In this document: positions 1-8,579 of the stretch, piece after piece | Position numbering within the stretch: the first letter of the stretch is position 1 | Layout of the letters: every line of letters starts with the position of its first letter | Assembly: GCA_964526965.1 (NCBI GenBank) | Contig: CAZGML010000013.1 | Location: 6,318-70,317, forward strand | Direction of reading: 5' to 3' | DNA: 64,000 nt | DNA from: UBA6265 sp964526965 | GTDB lineage: Bacteria; Chloroflexota; Chloroflexia; Thermomicrobiales; UBA6265 | Translations under genes and position numbers: made by a program | Notes under the pieces: generated by a model | Seen by the model: the letters and a program-made list of their open reading frames with translations, nothing else | The model's database searches: none | Told to the model about the DNA's origin: nothing

Positions 1-1
1 G

Positions 2-412
2 CTGGATTTGCCGGTGATGGCGCACACATCCGAGCCGGTAGGTCACATCTATCCCGGCAAAGGATTCGCCCATCCGCAGGAGATACTCACAGCTATCGAG
101 ACTGTGCCGATTGCCAAATGGGTACTGGCTCACTGGGGTGGTGGACTCCCCTTCTATGAGTTGATGCCAGAGGTAAAAGTGGCCTGCGCCAATGTTAGCT
201 ACGACAGCGCGGCTACAAGCTACCTGTATGATCCGGCCGTTTTCCGTAACGTCATCGACCTGGTCGGGATCGAAAAAGTCCTCTTCGGCAGCGACTGGCC
301 TGTGCTGGCGCAGGGTCGGCTAATCAAACGCATTCACGAGGCGCAGCTCAGCGATATCGAGCGGGCAGCAGTACTCGGCGGCAATGCATTACGAATTTAC
401 GGAATATCCTAA
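2..412 (+). CDS. Amidohydrolase (amidohydrolase-2 family), C-terminal part
   Basis: This is the C-terminal 136 residues of a TIM-barrel amidohydrolase; the start lies outside the window and the frame is open from base 2. The segment HWGGGLPFY and the late motif FGSDWPV are typical of the amidohydrolase-2 group, where the Asp of the GSDWP stretch is a metal or catalytic residue. Members of this family are decarboxylases or hydrolases of small carboxylated substrates, and the substrate cannot be told from this fragment. The stop codon TAA overlaps the stop of the convergent trpF by two bases, so there is no room for a terminator between them. Confidence 0.8.
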   Translation: MDLPVMAHTSEPVGHIYPGKGFAHPQEILTAIETVPIAKWVLAHWGGGLPFYELMPEVKVACANVSYDSAATSYLYDPAVFRNVIDLVGIEKVLFGSDWPVLAQGRLIKRIHEAQLSDIERAAVLGGNALRIYGIS

Positions 413-1050
413 TAGACTGGTGCGGCTTCGCGGGCATTACGCACGAAGTCTCGTAACTTCTGCGGATCCTTCACGTCATCAGTCTCTGTGCCACTGCTGG
501 TATCCACACCCATCGGGTTCACCTGCCGAATCGCGGTGGCGACGTTGTTCGGATCTAGTCCACCTGCCAATACAATCGGGTAACGGGCGGCTATCTCATG
601 CAGCAGGTGCCAGTCTGCCTTTGTGCCGCTGCCTCCGTAGGATCCTGCGCTGTACCCATCCACAATCACAAGCTCGGCACCGTTGGGGTGATTGAGCCAC
701 GCGTCAACTTCGCGAGTAGCATCGTTGATATTGGTGCCTGGAGGGAACCGCAATGCCTTGATCACCGGCATCTCGAGCTCATCCAGAATGTCCACCGGCT
801 CGTTCCCGCTGAGCTGAATCATATCCAGCCGCGCATCCTGGAAAAGCTGGCTCAACTCTGCGCTTGAGCGATTGACCGTCACACCCACAATCGTCGGTGG
901 CGAGACGAGGCTTTCCCGCAACCCGGCAACGAATTCAGGCGTCACCTGACGCTTGCTCTCGGCCAGGATGAAACCCAACGCATTGGCTTCGGCCTCCATC
1001 GCGGCCCGTGCATCATCAACGGTCCGGAGTCCGCACAACTTCACGAACAT
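409..1050 (-). CDS. trpF: Phosphoribosylanthranilate isomerase
   Basis: TrpF (213 residues) converts N-(5-phosphoribosyl)anthranilate to its ribulose isomer in tryptophan synthesis. The N-terminus FVKLCGLR holds the expected catalytic Cys (residue 6), and IVDGYSAG with GGSGTKADW carries the catalytic Asp and the phosphate-binding glycines. A longer reading frame extends upstream, but ATG at 1050 starts exactly at the family N-terminus and overlaps the trpC stop as TGATG, which indicates coupled translation. It is the last gene of trpEGDCF in this window; trpB and trpA do not follow. Confidence 0.95.
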   Translation of the reverse strand: MFVKLCGLRTVDDARAAMEAEANALGFILAESKRQVTPEFVAGLRESLVSPPTIVGVTVNRSSAELSQLFQDARLDMIQLSGNEPVDILDELEMPVIKALRFPPGTNINDATREVDAWLNHPNGAELVIVDGYSAGSYGGSGTKADWHLLHEIAARYPIVLAGGLDPNNVATAIRQVNPMGVDTSSGTETDDVKDPQKLRDFVRNAREAAPVY

Positions 1051-1856
1051 CAGGTCCGCCTCACATTCGCGAGTTCGCGCACCGCGGCCGCACGATCCTG
1101 CTGCAAAATAAGCGACTCCCCCACCACAATGGCATGGCATCCGGCCGCAACCATGCGCTCTGCATCATCGACGGTGAAGATTCCGCTCTCGCCAACGATG
1201 GTTGTGCCCTTCGGCAGTTGGGGTGCAATGCGTTCAGTCGTAGCAAGATCGGTGTTGAACGAGCGCAAGTCTCGATTGTTGATGCCGATAAGCGATGCAC
1301 CGCTTTTCACGGCTCGCTCGGTTTCTTCTTCATCGTGGACCTCAACCAACGCCTGCATGCCCAATGATTCGGCGTGTTCACGAAAGTCCTTAAGCTGGGC
1401 ATCGTCCAGGGAGGCAGCGATCAACAACACCATGCTTGCGCCATTCGCACGCGCCTGGTCGATCTGGTAACTATCGATCGTAAAATCCTTGCGCAACACT
1501 GGCACTCGTCCCGCTGCTGCCTTTACCACCTCACGGAGATCACCCAGGGTTCCCTGGAAAAATGGCTCGTCTGTCAGGCAACTGATCGCCGCAGCTCCAC
1601 CGGCGCAGTACGACTCGGTAACATCGGTCGGAGACACTTCGACGGGGAACCGCCCCTTGCTGGGAGATGCCCGCTTGAACTCGGCGATAACGGCCAGCGA
1701 ATCGCGCTGGAAGGTGGTGGGAATGGCTTGCGGTGCAAAGCGCACATTCGCCGCCATTTGTTCCGGAGAGGTCTTCCTCTTGTCTGCAGCAACGGTTTCA
1801 ACCGTTTGCGCCAGAATCCGATCGAGATATGTGCCGGTTTCGTGAACGTGGGTCAT
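1050..1856 (-). CDS. trpC: Indole-3-glycerol phosphate synthase
   Basis: TrpC (268 residues) closes the indole ring from the ribulose phosphate made by TrpF. The barrel motifs are complete: IAEFKRASPSKG with catalytic Lys61, VPVLRKDF with Lys123, LVEVHDEEE, GINNRDL, and the phosphate-binding VGESGIFTVDD. The length matches monofunctional family members, so this is not the enterobacterial TrpC-TrpF fusion. The start overlaps the trpD stop by four bases (ATGA), and an AGGAG ribosome site lies eight bases upstream inside trpD. Confidence 0.97.
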   Translation of the reverse strand: MTHVHETGTYLDRILAQTVETVAADKRKTSPEQMAANVRFAPQAIPTTFQRDSLAVIAEFKRASPSKGRFPVEVSPTDVTESYCAGGAAAISCLTDEPFFQGTLGDLREVVKAAAGRVPVLRKDFTIDSYQIDQARANGASMVLLIAASLDDAQLKDFREHAESLGMQALVEVHDEEETERAVKSGASLIGINNRDLRSFNTDLATTERIAPQLPKGTTIVGESGIFTVDDAERMVAAGCHAIVVGESLILQQDRAAAVRELANVRRT

Positions 1857-2899
1857 GCTGTCATCTCCTGCGTTAGCGTAATCAGCTTCTCCAGCTTGGC
1901 CATCGCCTTGCCGGAGTCGATCATCTCTGCTGCGATCCTGACCCCGTCGCCAAACGATTCGGCTGCATCTGCGGCGTAGATTCCCGCACCCGCGTTGAGC
2001 AGGGTGACCGTTCGACGCGGTCCATTCTCGCCACGGAGAACACTGAGCGTAATCTCTTTGTTCCGCTGCGCATCGCCACCGCGAAGGGCCGAAGGCTCGG
2101 CTCGTTCCAGTCCGAAATCCTCAGGGGTGACATCGTAGGTCTCGATAGTGCCCCTGGCTGCGTTGTAATCGGTCACCCGGGTCGTACCCTGTACACCCAC
2201 TTCATCCATCCCCTCTTCCGCATGCACAAGCACGGAGTGCTGGCTCCCGAGTACTTGTAGCACCTCGGCAAGTTGATGGGCGATTTTGGGAATTCCAACG
2301 CCGATCAGCTGATGCCTTGCCCCGGCCGGATTGGTGAGCGGCCCGAGCAGGTTGAAGATCGTGCGTACGCCCATCTGCTTACGCGCTGGTCCAACGAATC
2401 GCATTGCCGGGTGATACGCCGGGGCGTACATAAACCCGACGCCCACCTGTTCCACACAATCCTCGACCTGTCGCGGCGTAAGCTCGATCTCCACACCAAG
2501 CGCTTCCAGTACATCCGCGGAGCCACACTGGCTACTGGCTGCGCGGTTGCCATGTTTGGCGATCCGTACACCAGCTGCAGCGATCACAAATGTCGCGGTG
2601 GTGCTGATATTGAAGGAGTTGCTGTTATCTCCCCCGGTACCGCAGGTATCGAGTAGTGGCTTGTTATCGGCATCTATATCGACGCTTACAGCGTGCTCGC
2701 GCATGGCACGGGCGAAGCCGGCGATTTCGTTGGTGGTTTCGCCCTTCATGCGCAATCCAACTGCAAGAGCGCCGATCTGCGCGTCGGTAGCCTCGCCGTC
2801 CATGATCATGTTCATGGCGGCTTCGGCCTGTTCCTGGCTGAGCTCCTGGCCATCGACAACGGAGCGCAGCACCTCCTGAATTCTGATTTCTGGGGACAT
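1853..2899 (-). CDS. trpD: Anthranilate phosphoribosyltransferase
   Basis: TrpD (348 residues) transfers the phosphoribosyl group from PRPP to anthranilate. It carries the glycine-rich PRPP site DTCGTGGDNSNSFNIST and the anthranilate-site segment HGNRAASSQCGSADVLEALG, both hallmark sequences of the family. It is not fused to a TrpG domain. The ATG at 2899 has GGAG six bases upstream and lies 15 bases after the trpG stop. Confidence 0.97.
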   Translation of the reverse strand: MSPEIRIQEVLRSVVDGQELSQEQAEAAMNMIMDGEATDAQIGALAVGLRMKGETTNEIAGFARAMREHAVSVDIDADNKPLLDTCGTGGDNSNSFNISTTATFVIAAAGVRIAKHGNRAASSQCGSADVLEALGVEIELTPRQVEDCVEQVGVGFMYAPAYHPAMRFVGPARKQMGVRTIFNLLGPLTNPAGARHQLIGVGIPKIAHQLAEVLQVLGSQHSVLVHAEEGMDEVGVQGTTRVTDYNAARGTIETYDVTPEDFGLERAEPSALRGGDAQRNKEITLSVLRGENGPRRTVTLLNAGAGIYAADAAESFGDGVRIAAEMIDSGKAMAKLEKLITLTQEMTA

Positions 2900-2914
2900 A
2901 CGTAACTCCGAAGG

Positions 2915-3529
2915 TTAATAGCCGAGTGGCACGGGTGTCTCGGTTTCCACATCCAGGCCGCACCGGCGCAAGAAGTTCGCGAGCAGGTTGGGCCCCTCTG
3001 TGGTCAGGAAGCTTTCCGGATGGAACTGCACACCCTCCAGCGGGAGATCGCGGTGGCGCAGTCCCTGGATGATTCCATCATCCGTCCGGGCGGTTACCAG
3101 CAGGTCGGCTGGCAGGGTCGCCGGGTCAACGGTAAGCGAGTGATAGCGCGTGGCCGTAAACGGGTTTGGCAAGCCATGGAACAGCCCCTTGCCATCATGA
3201 TAGATCTCACTCACCTTGCCGTGCATCAGCTCCGGAGCCAGCACCACATCACCACCAAAGGCTTCAGCAATCCCCTGGTGACCGAGGCAGACACCGAATA
3301 TCGGCAGCTTGTCGGCAAGTATCTTAATAAGTTCGATACTGATTCCCGCATCAGCCGGTTTGCCGGGTCCGGGGGAGATGACAATTCCCTGAATCTCATA
3401 CAGCCGGGATTCGACTTCCGCAACGGTGATCTTGTCGTTCCGCACAACCTCCACATCCGCACCCAGTTGGGTAAGCGCCTGGTACAGGTTGTAGGTAAAA
3501 CTGTCGTAGTTATCGATGAGCAAAATCAT
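2915..3529 (-). CDS. trpG: Anthranilate synthase glutamine amidotransferase subunit
   Basis: This 204-residue class I glutamine amidotransferase supplies ammonia to TrpE. The catalytic triad is visible: Cys81 in GVCLGHQGIAEAFGG, and His and Glu in the late VQFHPES motif. The oxyanion strand GIVISPGPGKP is also present. Such subunits often serve p-aminobenzoate synthase (PabA) as well, and no separate pabA is seen here, so dual use is possible. The start overlaps the trpE stop (ATGA), with GAGG seven bases upstream. Confidence 0.94.
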   Translation of the reverse strand: MILLIDNYDSFTYNLYQALTQLGADVEVVRNDKITVAEVESRLYEIQGIVISPGPGKPADAGISIELIKILADKLPIFGVCLGHQGIAEAFGGDVVLAPELMHGKVSEIYHDGKGLFHGLPNPFTATRYHSLTVDPATLPADLLVTARTDDGIIQGLRHRDLPLEGVQFHPESFLTTEGPNLLANFLRRCGLDVETETPVPLGY

Positions 3530-5082
3530 CGCCGTACCTCCCCGGCACTTGCTTCCAGTTGCTCGGCCCGTTCGATTGCACGCACAAGTGCCGCCATTTT
3601 GTGCAGGCTCTCCTGATACTCACCTGCTGGCGAGGAGTCGGCAACGATTCCACCACCGGCCTGCAGGCTGGCAATGCCGTCCTTGTATACAAGCGTGCGT
3701 AACGCGATACAGGTATCCATTTCCCCACTGAAATCGAGATAGCCAACCGCGCCGGAATAGACGCCACGAGCATCTGGCTCCAGCTCGGCAATGATCTCCA
3801 TTGCCCGCACCTTGGGCGCCCCAGAAACGGTTCCGGCCGGGAAACAGGCGCGTAGTGCATCCACAGCACGCATGTCGTCGCGGATGTCGCCGTCGACATT
3901 GCTGACGATATGCATCACGTGGCTGAAGCGTTCGATCTCCATCTGTTTGGAGAGTCGCACCGTGCCGGGCTTGCTCACCCGGCCGATATCGTTGCGACCC
4001 AAATCCACCAACATGATGTGCTCAGCCCGCTCCTTTGGGTTGGCAATGAGCTCATCGGCGTTGGCATTGTCCTCCGCCGTGGTAGCTCCACGCGGGCGAG
4101 TGCCAGCGATTGGGTGGTTACTCACCACACCGTTCTCAAGCCGCACGAGTAGCTCTGGCGAGGCGCCAACAACCTGATGGTCGCCAAAATCCAGGTAGAA
4201 CATGTATGGAGACGGATTCACCGTACGCAACGCCCGGTACATCGAGAACGGGTGTGCCGGTGTCTCCACGTCGACCCTCTGGCTGAGCACTACCTGGAAG
4301 ATATCTCCCAGGCGGATGTACTCCTTGCCAGATTCCACCATCTGCTCAAATGCCTCGGTGGACATGTTTGGCTTCCGGCGATCTGCCACCGATGTCGATG
4401 GAGTCTCTCCTCCCACCGGGTATTCCGGCAGTGGCGCGTTCAGGCGGTCGATCACCTGGTGGATGCGATCGACAGCAGCATCGTATGCCGATTCCAATCC
4501 AACAGGGTCATCCAGCTGGACGTGACTTGTCACTTTAAGTACCCGCTCGAGGTGGTCGAAGACGACGAGTGAATCCGCGATGTGGAACTGCGCCTCTGGG
4601 AAGCCCAGGCCGGGATTCTCGTGCGCAGGTACACGGGGCTCAAACCGACGGATCGCATCGTATCCGAGGTACCCAACTGCCCCACCGGTAAACCTCGGCA
4701 ACTTGTCATTCGCGTGGGTTTTGTACGGTGCAACAAGATCTGCAATTGCATCGAGCGGATCGTCGTAGGTCGTGAGATCACTGGCGAACGTTCCTTCGAA
4801 GGAGGCCGTTCCGTCGCGCAGCGTTACCGTACCGATGTTCCCTGCCCCAATGAACGAGTACCGGCCGATTTGCGTCCCGCCCTCGGCGGATTCAAGAATG
4901 AAGCCGGTATTCGCCGTGCCGTTAGAGAGCTTGAGGTAGACCGATACCGGCGTCTCCATATCGGCGAACACTTCCCGATAAATCGGAATGGTGCGGATGT
5001 CATCAGCAGACTCTGCGGCGATTTGCCGCACTTCATCCAGCGTTGGCGATACGCTCTTCGGATTTCTGGTGACCGTTGTCAT
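3526..5082 (-). CDS. trpE: Anthranilate synthase component I
   Basis: TrpE (518 residues) makes anthranilate from chorismate with TrpG. The chorismate-binding half has FQVVLSQR, NPSPYMFYLDFGDHQVVGASPELLVR, PIAGTRPRG, HIMLVDLGRNDIGRV and the end motif FPAGTVSGAPKVRAM. The frame is open further upstream, but that extension is the T-box leader itself. ATG at 5082 follows a GAGGA ribosome site eight bases away and begins the family-like N-terminus. It is the first gene of the operon and is controlled by the leader just upstream. Confidence 0.97.
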   Translation of the reverse strand: MTTVTRNPKSVSPTLDEVRQIAAESADDIRTIPIYREVFADMETPVSVYLKLSNGTANTGFILESAEGGTQIGRYSFIGAGNIGTVTLRDGTASFEGTFASDLTTYDDPLDAIADLVAPYKTHANDKLPRFTGGAVGYLGYDAIRRFEPRVPAHENPGLGFPEAQFHIADSLVVFDHLERVLKVTSHVQLDDPVGLESAYDAAVDRIHQVIDRLNAPLPEYPVGGETPSTSVADRRKPNMSTEAFEQMVESGKEYIRLGDIFQVVLSQRVDVETPAHPFSMYRALRTVNPSPYMFYLDFGDHQVVGASPELLVRLENGVVSNHPIAGTRPRGATTAEDNANADELIANPKERAEHIMLVDLGRNDIGRVSKPGTVRLSKQMEIERFSHVMHIVSNVDGDIRDDMRAVDALRACFPAGTVSGAPKVRAMEIIAELEPDARGVYSGAVGYLDFSGEMDTCIALRTLVYKDGIASLQAGGGIVADSSPAGEYQESLHKMAALVRAIERAEQLEASAGEVRR

Positions 5083-5104
5083 GATGTTGTCCTCGCTATT
5101 CACC

Positions 5105-5420
5105 ACGGGGAAAAACGAAAAACCCCCGATCCCAATAAAGGGACGGAGGTAAAATCCACCGCGGTGCCACCCTCGTTGCTGACACGCCCTGTGCCAGCCA
5201 CTCTGTCGTACGGACTGCAGTTGCAATCGATACGAGGCTCCATATAACGGTGGAGACACCGGCGCCGCCTAGTTACAACCCTGCGAAGGTGCTTTCGGAG
5301 CGCGACTCCCGGATCCATTCCACGTTTGCTTCTGCTCGGGCTTTCACCATCCCCGATTCGCTACCATCCGCGTTCCAACGTGTACTTTTTCCGATCAACG
5401 CCTGTTGGCTTATTTGATTG
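5105..5420 (-). promoter_or_regulatory. T-box riboswitch leader, tryptophan specifier
   Basis: Reading the minus strand, the hallmark T-box AGGGTGGCACCGCGG lies at 5173-5159. The conserved Stem I distal loop GGGGATGGTGAAAGCCC lies at 5354-5338. The specifier loop GAATGGATCC at 5320-5311 presents UGG, the Trp codon, at 5317-5315, between the usual GAA and a purine. An AGTA element sits at the 5' side. T-box RNAs bind uncharged tRNA at the specifier and T-box and then favour an antiterminator. This leader therefore should let trpE be transcribed when tRNA-Trp is uncharged. The boundaries are approximate. Confidence 0.93.
5111..5149 (-). terminator. Intrinsic terminator of the trp T-box leader
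   Basis: On the minus strand CCTCCGTCCC (5149-5140) pairs with GGGATCGGGGG (5133-5123) around a TTTATT loop, with one bulged T. It is followed by TTTTT, CG and TTTTT. It lies directly after the T-box sequence and about 30 bases before trpE, as expected for the mutually exclusive terminator of a T-box switch. Confidence 0.88.
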
Positions 5421-5425
5421 GTTGC

Positions 5426-5455
5426 AAGGTAAGCCAAAGGCTCTATACATGTCAA
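5426..5455 (-). promoter_or_regulatory. Probable trp operon promoter
   Basis: On the minus strand TTGACA (5455-5450) is followed after 18 bases by TACCTT (5431-5426). The -35 is perfect and the -10 weak. Transcription would begin a few bases later, at the 5' end of the T-box Stem I. A plus-strand TTGCAA (5422-5427) and TATACA (5444-5449) pair, 16 bases apart, overlaps it and could serve the divergent M42 gene. Confidence 0.55.
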
Positions 5456-5511
5456 GATGGTATGCTCACCGGCAGGGATAATTTAACCATCCAGGAAAGG
5501 AATTCAACGCG

Positions 5512-6576
5512 ATGGACGCAGCGAACAAAGAGTTCTTTCGCAAGCTGATCACTACCCCAGGCCCATCCGGCTTCGAGCAGGCACCAACAAAGGTCTGGCG
5601 GGAAGCAGCTGGCAAATGGGCCGCTTCTGTGGACTGGGACAACCTCGGTAACAGCTACGCCCTCGTTAATGGCACGTCCGGGAGCGATTACTCGGTTGTG
5701 ATTGAAGGACACATCGACGAGATCGGCTTCATCGTTACGCATATCGATGAGAACGGTTTCGTCTGGTTCACCAAAATCGGCGGCTGGGACGATCAGGTTG
5801 TCGTTGGCCAGCGCATTGTTATCGCCGGCAATGATGGTGATGTGCATGGTGTTATCGGCAAAAAGGCCGCACACCTGCTGACACCGGCCGACCGAGAAAA
5901 GCCGACCAAGATCAAGGACATGTGGATCGATATCGGCGCATCCAGCCGCGAGGAAGCCACCGAAATGATCAGCATCGGCGACCCGGCTGTGATCGCAGGT
6001 GAGCCACTTGAGCTGACTGATGATATGTGGGCCAGCCGCAGTATGGATAACCGTACGGGCGCATATGTCGCCTACCGCGCCACGCAGATTCTGGCCGAGG
6101 ATCCGCCAGCGGTGAACGTGATTGGCGTGGCCGCCACCCAGGAAGAAATCGGGCTGGTGGGTGCAACTACACTGAGCTGGCACGCGAAGCCAAAGGTCGC
6201 TATTGCGATCGATGTCACCCACGCAACGGATTACCCCGGTGCAGACAAGAAGAGCGATGGCGAGATTGCCGTTGGTGGTGGCCCGGTACTGGGTCGCGGC
6301 GCGTCCGTGACTCCAACCGTGTTCCGCGGACTACGCGATGCAGCGAAAAAGCTGGAAATCAACGCACCCGTCCAGGCGGCAGGAGCACGCTCTGGCACCG
6401 ATGCAGACGCGATCATCCGTTCCGGAGCGGATATCGCTGTGGGCCTGGTTTCGATTCCGAACCGCTACATGCACAGTCCAAGTGAAATCATCAGCCTTAA
6501 GGATCTCGAATCCGCGGCGCAAGTGATTGCCGAGTTCGTGCGGGGTATTACGCCGGATAGCGATTTCCGCCCGTAA
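5512..6576 (+). CDS. M42 family metallopeptidase
   Basis: This 354-residue protein belongs to the M42 dizinc aminopeptidases (glutamyl aminopeptidase/FrvX-like). These form tetrahedral shells and trim N-terminal residues from peptides; some members were once called endoglucanases. The metal site is complete: GHIDEIG (His67), SMDNRTG (bridging Asp), TQEEIG (catalytic Glu pair), AIDVTHA (Asp) and RYMHSP (His). Purine-rich AGGAAAGG about ten bases upstream is the ribosome site. The start is divergent from the trp operon. A second family member lies at 32398-33450. Substrate preference cannot be read from the sequence. Confidence 0.9.
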   Translation: MDAANKEFFRKLITTPGPSGFEQAPTKVWREAAGKWAASVDWDNLGNSYALVNGTSGSDYSVVIEGHIDEIGFIVTHIDENGFVWFTKIGGWDDQVVVGQRIVIAGNDGDVHGVIGKKAAHLLTPADREKPTKIKDMWIDIGASSREEATEMISIGDPAVIAGEPLELTDDMWASRSMDNRTGAYVAYRATQILAEDPPAVNVIGVAATQEEIGLVGATTLSWHAKPKVAIAIDVTHATDYPGADKKSDGEIAVGGGPVLGRGASVTPTVFRGLRDAAKKLEINAPVQAAGARSGTDADAIIRSGADIAVGLVSIPNRYMHSPSEIISLKDLESAAQVIAEFVRGITPDSDFRP

Positions 6577-6618
6577 GAGAAGTACCGGATTCGAAATACG
6601 GCACCACTGAAGCTTCTC

Positions 6619-7491
6619 TTACCGGGCAACCACCGGTTTGGGAAGCTTCTGGCATTTCGGACAGACATAAGTACCGCGCTGGGCAACACGCATCTTCTGG
6701 ATGCTGGTGCCGCAGCGGAGGCAGGGCTCGCCTGCACGCGCGTGGATAGCCGGGAAACCATCAACCGGATGAGCGATGTTGTTGATGATTTTGGCGCCAC
6801 CCTGGCGGATCCCCTCGGCCATAACGCCCGGAATCTCACGGACGATCGCTCGCCGCTTCACGGTGCTGATTGCGTTGGCAGGCGCGGCGGGATGAACCCG
6901 GGCCCGCCACAGAACCTCATCCACGTAGATATTGCCCAACCCGGCGATAAACGACTGATCCAGCAACAGCGCCTTGATCGAGATTCCCCGTCGCAGCATT
7001 GCATCGGCGAGTCCGTTTACATCGAGGTCGCTCGTTGCTTCTGGTCCATAGCCGAACGCGTTCAGAGCTTCTGTAACCGCATCCGTTTCCATAATTCTCC
7101 ACCAGCCAAACTGGCGGATATCGGAGTAGTACACAATGGTCTCATCTTCGAACGTGATGGATGCGTGTGTGGACTTGTGTGGATATTCACCATCCGGCTT
7201 CGGATGAGGGTGACCAGCAACATGACGGGTGTCATCCGGCAGGAAAATCGCCCACTGCCCGGCGAGCTTGAAGTGCAGCATCAGGGAGAAATCGTTGGAG
7301 AAATCCAGCGTCATCACCTTGGCACGACGGCGCGCATCAATCAGCGTTGCGTCGATAAACACGTCAGTTGTGGAAACTGGAGAATCGCGGAGGATCTTCG
7401 GGAGCCGAACATCAATGCCGGCAACCCGCTTACCCACCAGATGCTCTTCGGAGAGACGTCTGGCAGTTTCTACTTCAGGTAGCTCAGGCAC
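6619..7491 (-). CDS. mutM: Formamidopyrimidine-DNA glycosylase
   Basis: Fpg/MutM (290 residues) removes 8-oxoguanine and other oxidised purines and nicks the abasic site. The GTG at 7491 is chosen because it gives the invariant N-terminus PELPEVET, whose Pro is the catalytic nucleophile once the initiator residue is removed; the frame itself stays open further upstream. The C-terminus has the zinc finger CLRCG...CPKC that holds DNA. Met/Lys positions are divergent (HFKLAGQW where many have HLGMTG), but the overall plan is Fpg rather than Nei. The start overlaps the end of the small upstream gene by eight bases. Confidence 0.94.
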   Translation of the reverse strand: MPELPEVETARRLSEEHLVGKRVAGIDVRLPKILRDSPVSTTDVFIDATLIDARRRAKVMTLDFSNDFSLMLHFKLAGQWAIFLPDDTRHVAGHPHPKPDGEYPHKSTHASITFEDETIVYYSDIRQFGWWRIMETDAVTEALNAFGYGPEATSDLDVNGLADAMLRRGISIKALLLDQSFIAGLGNIYVDEVLWRARVHPAAPANAISTVKRRAIVREIPGVMAEGIRQGGAKIINNIAHPVDGFPAIHARAGEPCLRCGTSIQKMRVAQRGTYVCPKCQKLPKPVVAR

Positions 7492-7777
7492 GTGCGTCCT
7501 GTGGGTCGGAATCACGCATCCACTGCGCAGCACGGAGGGCGACCTGCAACCCCTCATCTTCGTCATGGCAGGCGTTGATAACGCGTGCCATGACATCCCA
7601 CGCGGCCATCTTCGCCTGGCGGTGGGTGGCCTGGTATTGCACGTTGGTTGGCCCAAGAAGCCGCGTTGTCGTCTGGTACTTCACCGTCCAGGAGTCACCG
7701 GATCGCGTGAGGCTGATAAGGTTCTTGCCCTTCCGCCAAACGAACTCGGTTGCTGCTTCGTCGATGTGATCAACCAT
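7484..7777 (-). CDS. Hypothetical protein upstream of mutM
   Basis: This is a 97-residue protein I do not recognise. The ATG at 7777 follows AGGA eleven bases upstream; the frame is open for 48 more codons, but those look non-coding. The sequence is mixed alpha/beta with a central WTVKYQTTTR strand-like stretch and an amphipathic C-terminus (VMARVINACHDEDEGLQVALRAA). It has no signal peptide or membrane segment. It overlaps the mutM GTG start by eight bases, so the two are probably translated together. A link to DNA repair would be only guilt by association. Confidence 0.6.
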   Translation of the reverse strand: MVDHIDEAATEFVWRKGKNLISLTRSGDSWTVKYQTTTRLLGPTNVQYQATHRQAKMAAWDVMARVINACHDEDEGLQVALRAAQWMRDSDPQDARA

Positions 7778-8113
7778 CAGTCGAATTATCCTGGGCAAGC
7801 GGAGTCCGAAGAGTCCGCTTTTACCGCGACCTGAATCTACTGCAATCGCCACGATTTGTGTCAGCCTTCGTCTAGGAGCCTGTCGGGCAGTGAATTGAGA
7901 AAGTTGGATTCGCCCGGGCAAGAGCTAGCGTAGAATCCCCATTGCTCTTGCGGACATCTGCGTGATACAAGCTCTCCTGCTCATACCCCAATGCCGATCG
8001 CCACCTATGTCTGGGTGGCATACCATTGCCATGGTACACCAACATCCCCACCGGGTTCACGGTAATTGCCTGATATTTCACAAACTGCTCGTACGTACCA
8101 GGCCGTCACCTGC
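7778..8113. other. 336-bp region without a confident gene
   Basis: The region lies between two minus-strand genes. A 69-codon minus-strand frame beginning with GTG at 8081 (VKYQAITVNPVG...) is open to 7872, but it has no good ribosome site and no family I recognise. It may be a remnant. I see no tRNA, terminator with a U-run, or repeat here. Confidence 0.4.
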
Positions 8114-8491
8114 CTAGTGGCTTCCGAGCTGCACGAAGGTGCCATCTTCCTGACGCTTCACCGGCAGTTCCGCCATTACAGCAGATGGATTGAGCGGGCC
8201 ATAAATGTGCGGAAATCGCTTCTCGGCATCGTCGTAACGTACCTCCGGCTGGAGCTTGTTTATATCCAGCACGAGCACTGTCCGTGGTTCGAGGCTGTTC
8301 TTGTAGTACCTGTTCGCAACTTCAGTAAGCAGATCGAGCCCGTTCGTGCAGTGAATAAAACCCTCGCTATCGAAGGCGCCAGGTTTGTAGCCCTCGCTGT
8401 TCTTCTGCCCGATCCACTCCTCTTCGATTGCCAGATGGTAGGTAATGCCGTTTTGCTTGCTTTCCTCTGAATCCCGGTATTCGTACTTCAT
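8114..8491 (-). CDS. DUF952 family protein
   Basis: This 125-residue protein has the DUF952 pattern: ITYHLAIEEEW, the segment FDSEGFIHCTNGLDLLTEVANRYYK, and the late RFPHIYGPLNPSAVM. DUF952 proteins are small, fold like ADP-ribosyltransferases and have no settled activity. An AAGGAG ribosome site lies six bases before ATG at 8491, which decides this start over the longer open frame. The gene is divergent from the lipid kinase that starts 88 bases away. Confidence 0.85.
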   Translation of the reverse strand: MKYEYRDSEESKQNGITYHLAIEEEWIGQKNSEGYKPGAFDSEGFIHCTNGLDLLTEVANRYYKNSLEPRTVLVLDINKLQPEVRYDDAEKRFPHIYGPLNPSAVMAELPVKRQEDGTFVQLGSH

Positions 8492-8579
8492 GTTTACTCC
8501 TTGCGCACACCTGTGCTGTAATCCAGGACGATTGTAGAATACTGGTCTATCCATGCTGCAATCGTCAGATCGAGTGGAC

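Noticed and set aside
6574..6621. TAAGAGAAG/CTTCTCTTA as terminator between M42 and mutM
   Set aside because: A 9-bp stem with a 30-base loop and no U-run; likely chance.
7872..8081. 69-codon minus-strand gene
   Set aside because: No ribosome site, odd composition at its C-terminus, no recognised family; kept only as part of the gap note.
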